Origin: Geminicoccus harenae
GTDB taxonomy: Bacteria > Pseudomonadota > Alphaproteobacteria > Geminicoccales > Geminicoccaceae
Length of the DNA: 64,000 bases
NCBI RefSeq assembly: GCF_019800005.1
Contig: NZ_JABGCL010000022.1
Location: 1 to 64,000 of the forward strand
Direction of reading: 5' to 3'
Part shown: positions 52,689-64,000 of the stretch, one piece after another
Layout: each line of letters starts with the position of its first letter
How positions within the stretch are numbered: the first letter of the stretch is position 1
The notes under the pieces: model-generated
What the model saw: only the letters and a program-made list of their open reading frames with translations
What the model was told of the DNA's origin: nothing
The model's database searches: none
Program-made: the position numbers and the translations under genes

Positions 52689-53162
52689 TTAAGCGGGAGC
52701 GGTGCGGTCGGCCGGCAGGACCACGGTGAAACCGACCTCGACGAGCTGCCCACGCAGGGCCAAGCGCGGGGTCTCCACGATCGTGCTAGCACAGGCCGGG
52801 CGGTCCGTGCCGTAGGCTGCCTTGCGTACCGCGCCGACAACCGCGAAGGCGGCGTCCATGTCCGTCACGAACACCGTTTCCTCGACGACGTGGTCGAGCG
52901 TGGCGCCGAACCCTGCCAGCAGCTTCGCCGCATTCGCGTAGCTCGTGCGCATCTGGAGCTCCATGTTCGATGCGTCCAGGATCCTGCCCGTCGCATCGAG
53001 CGGTGCGGCGCCGACGAGCCGGCCTGTCTCGTCATGGCTGAGCTGGCCGGATACATAGATCGTCTGGCCGACCCGGACCGCCTGCGCGTAGCCGTACGCC
53101 TCCTCCCAGGGAACGCCGTGATAGGCCAGCTTCTTGTCCAGAAGTCCCGCTGCCTTTGTCAT
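52689..53162 (-). CDS. RidA-family protein
   Basis: A 157-residue YjgF/RidA-fold protein: YGYAQAVRVGQTIYVSGQLS, ETVFVTDMDAAFAVV and RPACASTIVETPRLA. RidA members deaminate reactive enamine/imine intermediates, but paralogues differ. The position equivalent to RidA's catalytic Arg is not clearly present, so it is probably one of the non-RidA subgroups. Convergent with the MFS gene, six bases apart. Confidence 0.85.
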   Translation of the reverse strand: MTKAAGLLDKKLAYHGVPWEEAYGYAQAVRVGQTIYVSGQLSHDETGRLVGAAPLDATGRILDASNMELQMRTSYANAAKLLAGFGATLDHVVEETVFVTDMDAAFAVVGAVRKAAYGTDRPACASTIVETPRLALRGQLVEVGFTVVLPADRTAPA

Positions 53163-53327
53163 CTGCCTCTCTCCTCGCCTGACGACCCGCGGTAACGCAC
53201 AGGCTCGGATAGGTGCAATGATACTTAGGTTTGCTGCGATCTGACCTTACAGCTAGAAACCATTGACTTGAGGCGACCAGGAGAAGCCGGGGAACAGGCC
53301 CAGGGCTATTGATCGGCTGGACGGGGC

Positions 53328-53744
53328 CTACCGGTCGACCACCACATGCCGTGTCTGCTGCCGCTCGCCCAGATAGCCGCCCAGCAGGGCGGCCAGGAAC
53401 GGCAGCAGGCCGGCGGTCAGCAGGTTGCCCAGAGTGAAGGCGCCGCTCAGCAGCAGGCCGATCAGCACGGCGATCGCCGCGGAGATGCCGGGCTCGAGGA
53501 TCGTCCGCCCGGGCGACTTGCGGCCCACGATGTAGCCGCCGATGGCAAAGCTGGCGATGCCAATCAGGGCACCCAGGAGGAGACGCCCGCCGCCCAGGGC
53601 CTCTGCTGCATCCTGCGGGTCGGCGGTGGTCGGGGGCAGGCTGTCGCCCATCAGCGCCACCAGGATCAGGCTCGCCAGGATGTTCAGCCCGAACATGATC
53701 GCCACGCCGATCCCGATCCAGCGCCAGTCGAGATTGCCGAACAT
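53328..53744 (-). CDS. hypothetical membrane protein (138 aa)
   Basis: A 138-residue protein with about four membrane helices: WIGIGVAIMFGLNILASLIL, LLLGALIGIASFAIGGYIVG, AAIAVLIGLLLSGAFTLGNL and AGLLPFLAALLGGYLGE. It has the look of small YGGT/TIGR04086-like proteins, but I cannot assign a family. No conserved catalytic residues. Confidence 0.6.
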   Translation of the reverse strand: MFGNLDWRWIGIGVAIMFGLNILASLILVALMGDSLPPTTADPQDAAEALGGGRLLLGALIGIASFAIGGYIVGRKSPGRTILEPGISAAIAVLIGLLLSGAFTLGNLLTAGLLPFLAALLGGYLGERQQTRHVVVDR

Positions 53745-54011
53745 GGTGGTGGCCCTTCATGCTTTTTAGTGGACGTCCTTCGGGATGCAGCACGGCATCC
53801 CCCGCTCCACCAAAGCAGCGCCGGAGCCTCCCTTGCGTTCCCTCGCCTGCCTCCCGTGCAACAGGGGCCATCCCGCGCAACAGGGGGTGAGGAACCTGCG
53901 GCTCGTGACGTATTTTCCTCGTGTAGCGGCCTCTTCTCCTGGCAGGACAGTGCCGGTGCCGGAAGAGCGGGCTTCGCGGGCGCCGGAGCCGAGCCAAGAA
54001 GGACGACAGCC

Positions 54012-54326
54012 ATGCCGAGCAAGACGACCAAGGGCAAATCCGCAGCGGATGAAGGCGGCGCCAAGAAGGCGGCCGGCGGCAAGCAGCCGAACGCGCTGCA
54101 AAAGCCGGTCAAGCCCTCCAAGGAGCTGGCCGAGGTGGTGGGCGCCGATCCCCTGCCGCGCAGCGAGGTGGTGAGCAAGGTCTGGGAATATATCAAGCAG
54201 CACCAGCTCCAGAACCCGGAGAACCGCCGCGAGATCATGGCGGACGACAAGCTGGAAGCGGTGTTCAGCAAGAAGAAGGTGACCATGTTCGAGATGAACA
54301 AGCACCTGTCCCGCCACCTGAGCTAG
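54012..54326 (+). CDS. SWIB/MDM2-domain protein
   Basis: A 104-residue protein. A Lys/Ala-rich N-terminus (KTTKGKSAADEGGAKKAAGG) precedes a SWIB domain (residues about 30-104): LQKPVKPSKELAEVVGADPL, RSEVVSKVWEYIKQHQLQNP, and a C-terminal VTMFEMNKHLSRHL helix. SWIB domains are known from eukaryotic chromatin proteins and chlamydial/alphaproteobacterial small proteins, possibly DNA- or topoisomerase-associated. AAGGA lies ahead of the ATG. Confidence 0.9.
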   Translation: MPSKTTKGKSAADEGGAKKAAGGKQPNALQKPVKPSKELAEVVGADPLPRSEVVSKVWEYIKQHQLQNPENRREIMADDKLEAVFSKKKVTMFEMNKHLSRHLS

Positions 54327-54360
54327 GCCGGCCGGACCGCCGCCATCTTTTGGGGATGCT

Positions 54361-54379
54361 GCCCGGCCGGGCCGGGCAT
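54361..54379. terminator. hairpin between convergent genes
   Basis: TGCCCGGC and GCCGGGCA form an 8-bp stem with a CGG loop, between the convergent SWIB and hybrid-kinase genes. There is no clear T-tract on either side, so it may work as a weak bidirectional terminator. Confidence 0.4.
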
Positions 54380-54399
54380 TCTCCGGGGATGGGCGCCCG

Positions 54400-57150
<2,751 letters not shown>

Positions 57151-57180
57151 ATCCGCTGCCCGCCCGAAGGGTCGACCGGC

Positions 57181-57834
57181 TCAGCCCTCATGAGCCCCAC
57201 CTTCCGGCCCGATGATGTGCTCGATGAACTCGGTGATCAGGGCCTTGAGGGCCTGAAGCGACGGCAGGTCCATGATCATCGCAATATAGCCACGAATGTC
57301 ACGATCGCTGATCGCAAAATTGATGTAGAGAAACAACACCACCCCATGACCGGTCGATGATGTCGATGCGTTGAAAAGCTGCTGGCTATCACCTCGCAGC
57401 AGTTGCGGCAAGGAGATGGTCAAGGGCTTGCGCAGCATGTTCGCGATGGTGCCCAGGCAACCATTGAGGACGATGTTGCCGGTTTCCAGAAGGGCCTCCT
57501 CCTCGATCTCCCGGGCCTCCTTGCCGGACAGCTCGTCGCTGGTGACGGCGCGCACCAGTTCCAGGCTGTTGGCTTCCGGGAAGATGAGCAGGGCCCGGCC
57601 GGAGAACGCGCCCTCGAAGTCCTGGCGCACCGCGATCAGCGGGGCGCACTCCCGCTCCCGGATGAGCGTCGCCGCCAGCATGCGGTCCACGACCTGCAGG
57701 GAGGGTACGGAAAGGAAGACCTGCTCGCCCACCATCGTCCGCAGGCTCACGGCGGCCCGGCTCACGCCGATGTTCACCAGCTCGGTGAGCGCGTCGCGCT
57801 CGAGCTCCTCCAAGGCGATGCTCGTCCCGATCAT
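57181..57834 (-). CDS. cheC: chemotaxis phosphatase CheC
   Basis: A 217-residue CheC. Both active-site helices are present: ELERDALTELVNIGVSRAAV and EIEEEALLETGNIVLNGCLG, each with the Glu and Asn needed to dephosphorylate CheY-P. No cheD, its usual partner, is seen in this window. The ATG overlaps the cheY stop, linking the two products. Confidence 0.9.
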   Translation of the reverse strand: MIGTSIALEELERDALTELVNIGVSRAAVSLRTMVGEQVFLSVPSLQVVDRMLAATLIRERECAPLIAVRQDFEGAFSGRALLIFPEANSLELVRAVTSDELSGKEAREIEEEALLETGNIVLNGCLGTIANMLRKPLTISLPQLLRGDSQQLFNASTSSTGHGVVLFLYINFAISDRDIRGYIAMIMDLPSLQALKALITEFIEHIIGPEGGAHEG

Positions 57835-58214
57835 CGGCGTGCCGAGCGGAGCTTGAGGGCGGCACCGGACAGAAAGCCGCGAAAGCCTTCCTCGGTGATG
57901 GGCTTGCTGACGAACGCGATGTTCGCCGCCCGGGCGCGCGCGATCACCTCGTCCTGGACATTGGCCGTGGCCAGCGCCACCGGCATCTCGGGAAAGCGCG
58001 TGCGGATCTCCTCGGCCAGTTCCAGCCCGTTGCGGCCGGGCATGTTGAAGTCGACGACCGCGACGTCGACGCCCCCCTCCTCCAGCAGGGTCAGGGCCTG
58101 GTCGGCATCGGCGGCCTCGATGCGGACCCAGTCCGGCTGCAAGGCGGCCACCGCCTTGCCCACGACGATGCGGGCGAGCTTGCTGTCGTCGACGATCAGG
58201 ATCCTGGTCTCCAT
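57831..58214 (-). CDS. cheY: CheY-like response regulator
   Basis: A 127-residue receiver: RILIVDDSKLARIV (Asp9, Asp10), Asp55 in VVDFNMPGRNGLEL and FVSKPITEEGF. It has no output domain and overlaps cheC, its likely phosphatase. AGGAG before the ATG at 58214 fixes the start. Whether it controls a flagellar motor or another output is open, since no flagellar gene is present here. Confidence 0.9.
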   Translation of the reverse strand: METRILIVDDSKLARIVVGKAVAALQPDWVRIEAADADQALTLLEEGGVDVAVVDFNMPGRNGLELAEEIRTRFPEMPVALATANVQDEVIARARAANIAFVSKPITEEGFRGFLSGAALKLRSARR

Positions 58215-58307
58215 TTTTCTCCTAGCTCCGATGAGACGCCGCAAAGGGTGGCGAAGCAAGCCGGCCGACATAAGCGCATTGCCGCCGATCAGGCCATGCA
58301 TGGCCGC

Positions 58308-58547
58308 TCATGGCCGCTGCAAGCCAGGCAGGATCCAGTCCCGGAGGAAGGCATCCTCGCTTTGCCCCTGGACCGGCGGGCGGAACGCCAGGAGGACCTG
58401 GAGCACCGCGCCGTGCAGGTGCCGGCAGCCGGACAGGTCGACCGGCCGGTCCGGCCGTTCCTGGACGAGCGCCAGCAGGGCCTCCGCCTCCTCGACCGGG
58501 CAGGCCCCTTCCAGGCGGATCACCCCGTCCACGAGCCGCACGGTCAT
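58308..58547 (-). CDS. small STAS-domain protein
   Basis: A 79-residue STAS-like protein: VIRLEGACPVEEAEALLALV, VDLSGCRHLHGAVLQVLLAF. In STAS proteins such as SpoIIAA a conserved Ser near the DSxG turn is phosphorylated. Here the equivalent sequence is RHLHGAVLQ, without that Ser. Its ATG overlaps the cheA stop, so it is probably a partner of the signalling array, as in other CheA operons with STAS genes. Confidence 0.75.
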   Translation of the reverse strand: MTVRLVDGVIRLEGACPVEEAEALLALVQERPDRPVDLSGCRHLHGAVLQVLLAFRPPVQGQSEDAFLRDWILPGLQRP

Positions 58548-60514
58548 CCGGCGAGCTCCACGGGATCGAGCACCATCATCACCCGGCCATCACCCAGGAT
58601 GGTGGTGCCTAGCACCCCGGGCATGGTCGCGAGCAGGCCGGTCATCGGCCGCAGCAGGACGTCGGTATGGCCGAGGAACCCGTCGACCCCGATGCCGACC
58701 AGATTGGGGCCCGCCCGGATCACCAGGGCAAGCTGATCCTCCTGCCGCTCTACACTGCCCGGGACATGGAGGAGGTCGGCCAGTGGCAGGAGCGGCACGG
58801 CTTGGTCGCGCAGGAAGAACACCAAGCCGGCACGCACGGGCAGCAGGCGATCCTTCGGGATGCGGGCGGTTTCGACGACGCTGTCCATGGGCACGCCATA
58901 GGTCTCGCCGGCGCACGACACCAGCAGGACCTTCGCCAGGACCAGGTTCACCGGCAGGGTCAGCCGGACCGTGGTACCGAGGCCCGGCTGGCTCGCCAGC
59001 GCCACCTTGCCGCCCAGTTGGCCGATCGCGGTGCGCACGGCGTCCATGCCGACGCCGCGGCCGGAAACGTCGGTCACTGCGGACGCGGTGGAAAAGCCCG
59101 GCCGGAAGACCAGGTCGAGCACCGCGTCGTCGGGCAAGGAAGCGAGCGCCTCGCTGCCCATGACCTGCCGCTCGGCAGCGACCCGCCGGATCGTGGCCGG
59201 GTCGATCCCGCGGCCATCGTCCGCCACCTCGATCACCACGTGATCGCCTGCCTGCCGGGCGACCAGCCGCAGGCTGGCGCGGGCAGGCTTGCCGGCACGA
59301 CGGCGCTGCTCCGCCGGCTCGACCCCGTGATCGACGGCGTTGCGCAACAGGTGGGTGAGCGGCTCGAACAGCCCGTCCAGCACCGACCGGTCCACTTCGA
59401 CCTCGTCGCCCTCCACCACGAGCTCGACCTCCTTGCCGAGGCTCGCCGCGGTTTCCCGCACCAGGCGCGGGAAGCGGCGCAGCAATGGCGTCATCGGCAC
59501 CAGCCGCACGCTCACCACCGCGCGGTGCAGCCGGCCGACCAGCCGGTCGAAGGTGGCGTGCCGGTCGGCCAGGGCAGTGGCCGCGGCCCGGGCGTCGAGC
59601 CCGCCGGCGAGCTGTGCCGCCAGTTCGGCCAGCCCGTTCTTCGCCACCACGAGCTCGCCCACGATCTCGGCCAGGGCGTCGATCCGGCTGGCATCCACCC
59701 GCAGGGACCGGCTGGTCGCCTCGGGTGTGCTGCGCCCGGCGGGGCCGTCCCCGGCGGGCGTGGCGGGCACTGTCACCGGGAGGATCTGCACCTGGTCCGG
59801 AACGAAGCGGAAGGCGGCCTGCACCTCGTCCAGCGGGGCCGAGGACAGCAGCTCGACCACGAGGTTGCAGGCGAACGGGTCGTAGGCCGCCAGGTCCGGC
59901 TGCCCGTCCTGCAGCGCCACGCGCAAGGCGACCAAGCCCGGGACGTGCCGGGCGATCTCCACGGGGTCGTCGCCGTGGAAGAAGCAGTTGCGGTCGGGGA
60001 GGTAGCGCACCGCCACCAGCGTACCGCCATCCGGCAGCGCCGCGTCCCCCTGGCTGGAGAGCAGCGTCCGGATCCAGGCCGCGTCCGTCTCCGGGGGTAC
60101 TCCCCCGGCGGATGCGGGATGATCCGGGCCGTCGCTCAGGCGTGCCCGCAGCGTCGCCACCAGGCGCGCGGCCGCGGCCCCGGCATCCTCGGGAAGGGTG
60201 CCGGTGCTGCCGATCGCCGCCAGCCAGCGGTCGGTCTGCCCGATCACGGCGACCAGCTCGTCCACCGTGTCGCGGTCCACCGCCCGCCGCCCGGCCCGGA
60301 TGGCACCCAGCAGGTCCTCGGCGGCGTGCAGGACCAGGCCCATGGGCGGGAAGTCGAACAGACCGGCCGAGCCCTTGAGGGTATGGACGGCGCGAAAGGC
60401 GCTGTCGACCAGGGCCGGATCGTCCGGCCGCCGCTCCAGTGCCAGGAGGGCGTCGCCGGCCTGCTGCACCAGTTCCGGCCCCTCGATCAGGAACTGCTGG
60501 AGAAGCTCATCCAT
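58544..60514 (-). CDS. cheA: chemotaxis histidine kinase CheA
   Basis: A 656-residue CheA. The Hpt domain has His44 in RAVHTLKGSAGLFDFPP. A central region (about 150-265) replaces the usual CheY-binding P2 and is similar to the CheA regulatory region of some alphaproteobacteria. H-kinase dimer (DASRIDALAEIVGELVVAKN), ATPase (HLLRNAVDHGVEP, DDGRGIDPATIR, GRGVGMDAVRTAI) and CheW-like coupling domain (GETYGVPMDSVVETARI) follow. It overlaps cheR by eight bases. Confidence 0.93.
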   Translation of the reverse strand: MDELLQQFLIEGPELVQQAGDALLALERRPDDPALVDSAFRAVHTLKGSAGLFDFPPMGLVLHAAEDLLGAIRAGRRAVDRDTVDELVAVIGQTDRWLAAIGSTGTLPEDAGAAAARLVATLRARLSDGPDHPASAGGVPPETDAAWIRTLLSSQGDAALPDGGTLVAVRYLPDRNCFFHGDDPVEIARHVPGLVALRVALQDGQPDLAAYDPFACNLVVELLSSAPLDEVQAAFRFVPDQVQILPVTVPATPAGDGPAGRSTPEATSRSLRVDASRIDALAEIVGELVVAKNGLAELAAQLAGGLDARAAATALADRHATFDRLVGRLHRAVVSVRLVPMTPLLRRFPRLVRETAASLGKEVELVVEGDEVEVDRSVLDGLFEPLTHLLRNAVDHGVEPAEQRRRAGKPARASLRLVARQAGDHVVIEVADDGRGIDPATIRRVAAERQVMGSEALASLPDDAVLDLVFRPGFSTASAVTDVSGRGVGMDAVRTAIGQLGGKVALASQPGLGTTVRLTLPVNLVLAKVLLVSCAGETYGVPMDSVVETARIPKDRLLPVRAGLVFFLRDQAVPLLPLADLLHVPGSVERQEDQLALVIRAGPNLVGIGVDGFLGHTDVLLRPMTGLLATMPGVLGTTILGDGRVMMVLDPVELAG

Positions 60515-61373
60515 CGGCGGGACCGGCCGGCCGCTGGTAGACGATCGCATCCTGGAAGCGGCGCAGCCTGAACCGGTCGGTGATCCGCATCATCGATTCG
60601 GAATGGCCGAGACAGATGAAGCCGCCCGGGTTCAGCCGGTCGAACAGGTTGTGGGCCGCCAGCCGGCGCGAGACGTCGTCGAAATAGATCAGGACATTGC
60701 GGCAGAAGATGACGTCGAACCTGCCGTTGGCAGCCATGGACGCGGCGTCGACCAGGTTGGCGCTGGTGAAGGTGACCGATTCCAGGAGGTCGTCGATGAG
60801 CCGCCAGCGGTCCTGCCCCACCGGCTCGAAATAGGCCCGGCGCACGTCCTCCGGCAGGCGGGACAGCGCGCGCTCGCCATACCTGCCGGCGCGCGCGGCA
60901 CGCAGCACGCGGGTGTCGATGTCGGACCCCACGATCTCGACATGGTAGGCGTCCACCATCCGCCAGTTCTCGAGCAGCCAGAGCGCGATCGAATAGGCTT
61001 CCTCGCCGGTGGAGCAGGGTACCGACCAGATCCGGACCTTGTCGCCCGGCCCCCGGCTGGCCACGATCTCCGGGAGCAGGTCGCGGCCGAGGCAGCGAAG
61101 CTGGTGCTGTTCCCGGTAGAAATAGGTCTCGTTGACCGTGAACCGGTTGATCAGCTGCTCGGTCTCGGCAGGGCTGGCGCGCAGATGGGCGAAATAGGCG
61201 GCAAAGGTCGAAAGGCCGGTCTCCGCCATGCGCTCGGCCAGCCGGCGGTCGATATAGTAGCGCTTGGCCTCGCCGAACATCATGCCGGTCTCGGCATAAA
61301 GGAAGTCGCCCAGGAGCTGCAGCTCCTGGGCACTCAGGACATGGGGCTCGTCCGGCAGGTCCGGCCTGCTCAT
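60507..61373 (-). CDS. cheR: chemotaxis methyltransferase CheR
   Basis: A 288-residue CheR. The N-terminal domain (about 15-75, ELQLLGDFLYAETGMMFGEA) and SAM-binding domain (VRIWSVPCSTGEEAYSIALW, VGSDIDTRVLRAARAGRY, FDVIFCRNVLIYFD) are complete. It methylates Glu residues of chemoreceptors for adaptation. It overlaps cheB by ATGA and cheA by eight bases. Confidence 0.93.
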   Translation of the reverse strand: MSRPDLPDEPHVLSAQELQLLGDFLYAETGMMFGEAKRYYIDRRLAERMAETGLSTFAAYFAHLRASPAETEQLINRFTVNETYFYREQHQLRCLGRDLLPEIVASRGPGDKVRIWSVPCSTGEEAYSIALWLLENWRMVDAYHVEIVGSDIDTRVLRAARAGRYGERALSRLPEDVRRAYFEPVGQDRWRLIDDLLESVTFTSANLVDAASMAANGRFDVIFCRNVLIYFDDVSRRLAAHNLFDRLNPGGFICLGHSESMMRITDRFRLRRFQDAIVYQRPAGPADG

Positions 61374-62488
61374 CGCGCCGGGACCAGGTCGAGGAGGCAG
61401 GCGGCGATCCCGTCCAGCGGGACCACGAACTCGGCCCCGCCGTTGCGCACCAGCTCGCCCGGCATGCCCCAGACCACCGCCGTTTCCTCGGCCTCGGCGA
61501 TGGTGCGCCCGCCGGCCTGGCGCAGGACGGTCATGGCGGCCGCACCGTCATTGCCCATGCCGGTCATCAGGATGCCGACCAGGCGCCTGGCCCCGACCGG
61601 CTCCATGGCACTCGTCACCAAGCGATCGGTGCTCGGATGCCAGCGATGCTCGGCCTGGGCAGGGGCCGGCAGCGCCATCAGCCCGGCCGGCCGCCGGCCG
61701 ACGATCAGGTCGGCCTCGCCCCGGGCGATATAGACATGGCCGGGTGCGAGCGGGACCGGATGCGTCACCTCCCGGACGGTCAGGGCGCAGAGCTTGTCCA
61801 GCCGCCGGGCGAGCGGCCCGGTGAAGCTGGCCGGCATGTGCTGTGCCACCAGGATCGGCCAGGGGAAGTCCGCCGGCAGGGGGGCCAGGAGGGCGTCCAG
61901 GGCGGGCGGGCCGCCCGTGGAGCAGCCCACCACCACGGCCCCCTCGATCTCGCCCGGCAGGGCCGGCAAAGGCGGCAGGTCCGGCAGGCCCACCGGCGCT
62001 GCGGGGGCGGGCCGCATGGGTGGCGGCCGCAGCCGCGGCCTGGGCTCGGCGCGGTGCAGCCGCAGGCGCTCGGCCAGGCGGCGGGCCTTGGGCAGGCGGG
62101 CCCGCGCCGCGGCCTGCACCTTCTCGACCAGAGTCGGCCCGAACAGGTCCATCTTCAGCGAGATCGCCCCGCCGGGCTTGGCGATGAAGTCGACCGCACC
62201 CAGGCTCAGCGCCTCCAGCGTCGCCTCGGCCCCCTCCGCGGTCATGGCGGAGACCATCACGACCGGGCAGGGGCGCTCGACCATGATCCGGTCGAGGCAG
62301 CGCAGCCCGTCCAGCTTCGGCATGTGGACGTCCAGGGTAACGACGTCGGGCTGGAACTCGTGGAGCTGGCGCAGGGCGTCCAGGCCATCGCGGGCAAAGG
62401 CGATCTCGAAGCCGCCGGCGTGCGTGAACAGCTCGCCCAGGAGCCGGCGCATCAGGGCGGAATCGTCGACGACGAGCAGGCGGGTCAC
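61370..62488 (-). CDS. cheB: chemotaxis methylesterase CheB
   Basis: A 372-residue CheB. The receiver (Asp53 in VVTLDVHMPKLDG) is followed by a Pro/Arg-rich linker (about 140-180) and the methylesterase domain, with Ser in VVVGCSTGGPPALD, His in LVAQHMPASFTGP and Asp in LMTGMGNDGAAAM. It removes methyl groups added by CheR. It overlaps the triple-CheW gene and cheR by ATGA. Confidence 0.93.
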   Translation of the reverse strand: MTRLLVVDDSALMRRLLGELFTHAGGFEIAFARDGLDALRQLHEFQPDVVTLDVHMPKLDGLRCLDRIMVERPCPVVMVSAMTAEGAEATLEALSLGAVDFIAKPGGAISLKMDLFGPTLVEKVQAAARARLPKARRLAERLRLHRAEPRPRLRPPPMRPAPAAPVGLPDLPPLPALPGEIEGAVVVGCSTGGPPALDALLAPLPADFPWPILVAQHMPASFTGPLARRLDKLCALTVREVTHPVPLAPGHVYIARGEADLIVGRRPAGLMALPAPAQAEHRWHPSTDRLVTSAMEPVGARRLVGILMTGMGNDGAAAMTVLRQAGGRTIAEAEETAVVWGMPGELVRNGGAEFVVPLDGIAACLLDLVPAR

Positions 62489-63957
62489 GAGCTGGCGAGA
62501 CCTCCGCCATCCAGCGCCGCCAGCAGGTCGCGCTCGGCGCGATCCAGGAGCTCCTGCGGATCGACCAGCAGGACCATGCGGCCAGCCAGGTCGAGATTGG
62601 CGACGCGGTCGAACATCCGCCTGCCATCGGCCGCCAGGTCCGGGGTCGGCTGCAGCCGGTCCGCAGGCACGCTCAGGATCTCCGACACGGCGTCGACGAC
62701 GAAGCCCGCCTGGCGGTCGCCGATCGTGGTCACGATCACCCGCCGCCGGCTCCCGGCGCCCTCCCCCGCCACGCCGAAGCGGCGGCGCTGCTCGATGATC
62801 GGCAGCACCTTGCCGCGATGGTTCATCACCCCCTCGATGAAGCCGGGTGCCCGGGGCACCCGCGTCAGCGTCGCCGGCAGGCGGAGCACCTCGTCCACGG
62901 CGGCCACCGGCAGCCCGTATTCCTCCTGCCCCAGCCGGAACACCACGATCCGCTCCTGCGCGCCGGCCTCCGCGCCCATGCCCAACTCCGTCTGCTGACG
63001 CCCATCGGCGAGAAGATGGGCCACGGTGTCGTCCCGGAACAGGCGCTCGGCCGACAGGATCGACACGAGGCCCGCTTTGCCCGGCAGCCGGCAGATGGAC
63101 TGGATCCGCGCCTCCCCCGCCCCCCGGTTCAGCACGGCCGGCACCGGTGCCACCCGGTCGGGCGGGACGCGGAGGATCACCTGCAGCCGGTCGACCAGCA
63201 GGCCGATCCGGGCCGCCCCGACCTGCGCCACCACGATCCGGGCATCGCGCCCGGGCGCTTCCGGCACGAAGCCCAGCAGGACCCGCAGCGAGACCACAGG
63301 CAGCAGGGCCTCGCGCAACGTCACCACGCCCAGCATCGCGGCGTCGCTTTTGGGCAGGGCCAGGATGTGCGGCGGCAGGGCCAGGACCTCGCCGACCTCC
63401 GCGATCGGCAGCGCATAGGCCTGGCCGGCCAGGTCGAACGTCACGAACACCCGTTCCTGGGCGGCGGGCCCGGGGGCATCCGGGGCCGGTGCTGCCACCT
63501 TCGCCCCCTGGCCGCGCCGGGTCAGTGCGGCGAAGTCCTGCCGCAGGAGCTCGTTCAGGTCGACCAGCCGGACGGCGCCCTCGCTTTGGGCATGAAGCTG
63601 GCCCGGCCGTGCTCCCGCCATGCCGGGCGCGCCGGCATCCAGCCGGGTCAGCGCCCCCACCTCGTCCACGGCCACGCCCACCGGCTCGTCCAGCTCCAGC
63701 AGCAGGAGCCGCGATGCCGCCGTGGCGGGGGCTTCCTCCTGCCCCAGCAGCCTGGAGAGCGAGATCACCGGCACCACCGCGCCACGGAGGTTGGCCACGC
63801 CGGCCAGGCTCGGCGGCGCATGGGGAACGCGGGTGATCTTCGGCCGGCGGAACACCTCGGCGATGGCGCCCGCGGCCACGGCAAAGCGCGCCCCGCCGAC
63901 GCGAAACGTCAGCGCCTGATCCTCTCCCGGACGCAACGGACGGGGCGATCCTGCCAA
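62485..63957 (-). CDS. triple CheW-domain coupling protein
   Basis: A 490-residue protein of three CheW domains in a row: about 14-150 (ALTFRVGGARFAVAAGAIAE), 168-315 (VFVTFDLAGQAYALPIAEVG) and 335-480 (IVVFRLGQEEYGLPVAAVDE). CheW normally has one domain and couples receptors to CheA. A three-domain scaffold could bind several partners at once. The start is a TTG one base after the preceding stop; no better start is in frame nearby. Confidence 0.9.
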   Translation of the reverse strand: MAGSPRPLRPGEDQALTFRVGGARFAVAAGAIAEVFRRPKITRVPHAPPSLAGVANLRGAVVPVISLSRLLGQEEAPATAASRLLLLELDEPVGVAVDEVGALTRLDAGAPGMAGARPGQLHAQSEGAVRLVDLNELLRQDFAALTRRGQGAKVAAPAPDAPGPAAQERVFVTFDLAGQAYALPIAEVGEVLALPPHILALPKSDAAMLGVVTLREALLPVVSLRVLLGFVPEAPGRDARIVVAQVGAARIGLLVDRLQVILRVPPDRVAPVPAVLNRGAGEARIQSICRLPGKAGLVSILSAERLFRDDTVAHLLADGRQQTELGMGAEAGAQERIVVFRLGQEEYGLPVAAVDEVLRLPATLTRVPRAPGFIEGVMNHRGKVLPIIEQRRRFGVAGEGAGSRRRVIVTTIGDRQAGFVVDAVSEILSVPADRLQPTPDLAADGRRMFDRVANLDLAGRMVLLVDPQELLDRAERDLLAALDGGGLASS

Positions 63958-63958
63958 G

Positions 63959-64000
63959 TCAGGCGTCCGCCTGCTGGAGCTCGTCGGCCAGCAGGGCGAT
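63959..64000 (-). CDS. end of a probable chemoreceptor gene (partial)
   Basis: The last 13 codons of a minus-strand gene run off the right edge: IALLADELQQADA and stop. The sequence suits the C-terminal helix of a methyl-accepting chemotaxis protein, and the position at the head of the che operon supports that. Too short for certainty. Confidence 0.45.
   Translation of the reverse strand: MALLADELQQADA

Overview
This is a GC-rich window (about 70% G+C by eye) from a Gram-negative bacterium. The Sox-type cytochromes, outer-membrane OmpA and autotransporter proteins, FixJ-like and HWE-free two-component pairs, MttB/GcvT amine catabolism genes and codon use suggest an alphaproteobacterium, possibly of the Rhodospirillales/Geminicoccales type. 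That placement is inference from gene content; no rRNA or tRNA was seen.

Layout. 0-2.9 kb: stress/envelope genes (DUF2382 protein, YidB-like protein, an OmpA-family protein with inverted domain order and a strong terminator). 3.0-8.8 kb: a decaying block on the minus strand. It holds a frameshifted TumE-TumA toxin-antitoxin pair and the kdp potassium-ATPase locus. In kdp only kdpC, kdpF and a 27-residue leader gene look intact; kdpA, kdpB, kdpD and kdpE carry single-base frameshifts and large internal deletions. 9.0-16.5 kb: a small membrane protein and a 2308-residue glycine-rich autotransporter. 16.5-17.9 kb: mostly non-coding, with a minus-strand terminator. 17.9-25.0 kb: a TetR regulator divergent from a quaternary/methylated-amine-type set (FAD-GcvT dehydrogenase, MttB-family methyltransferase, RocB-like M20 hydrolase) followed by phenolic acid decarboxylase.

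25.0-31.7 kb: a tightly overlapping minus-strand operon coding for an exported molybdenum hydroxylase (2Fe-2S and molybdopterin subunits), a small cytochrome c, an FccB/SoxF-like flavoprotein and SoxX-SoxY-SoxZ-SoxA. SoxB and SoxCD are absent, and the SoxY has an AACIE arm instead of GGCGG and no visible signal peptide. A separate cytochrome c gene and a divergent OmpR/EnvZ-like pair (32.0-34.3 kb) flank it and share repeated CTGTCGC motifs. This is the most unusual system in the window.

34.3-44.4 kb: accessory genes: Fic protein (C-terminus probably frameshifted), rhomboid protease, FitA/VapC-type toxin-antitoxin, three alpha/beta hydrolases, an OhrR-like MarR regulator with two palindromic operators, a response regulator with a degenerate receiver, a GMC oxidoreductase, and a helix-turn-helix/GAF regulator. 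44.6-53.2 kb: a MASE4 sensor kinase, FixJ-like regulator and lone receiver, then an isochorismatase-XapX-amidohydrolase-DoxX-MFS gene run closed by a convergent RidA gene. 53.3-54.3 kb: a small membrane protein and a SWIB-domain protein. 54.4-64.0 kb: a chemotaxis-like minus-strand operon: end of a probable receptor gene, a triple-CheW protein, CheB, CheR, CheA, a STAS protein, CheY, CheC, and a hybrid kinase whose first PAS domain is LOV-like but lacks the photoactive cysteine.
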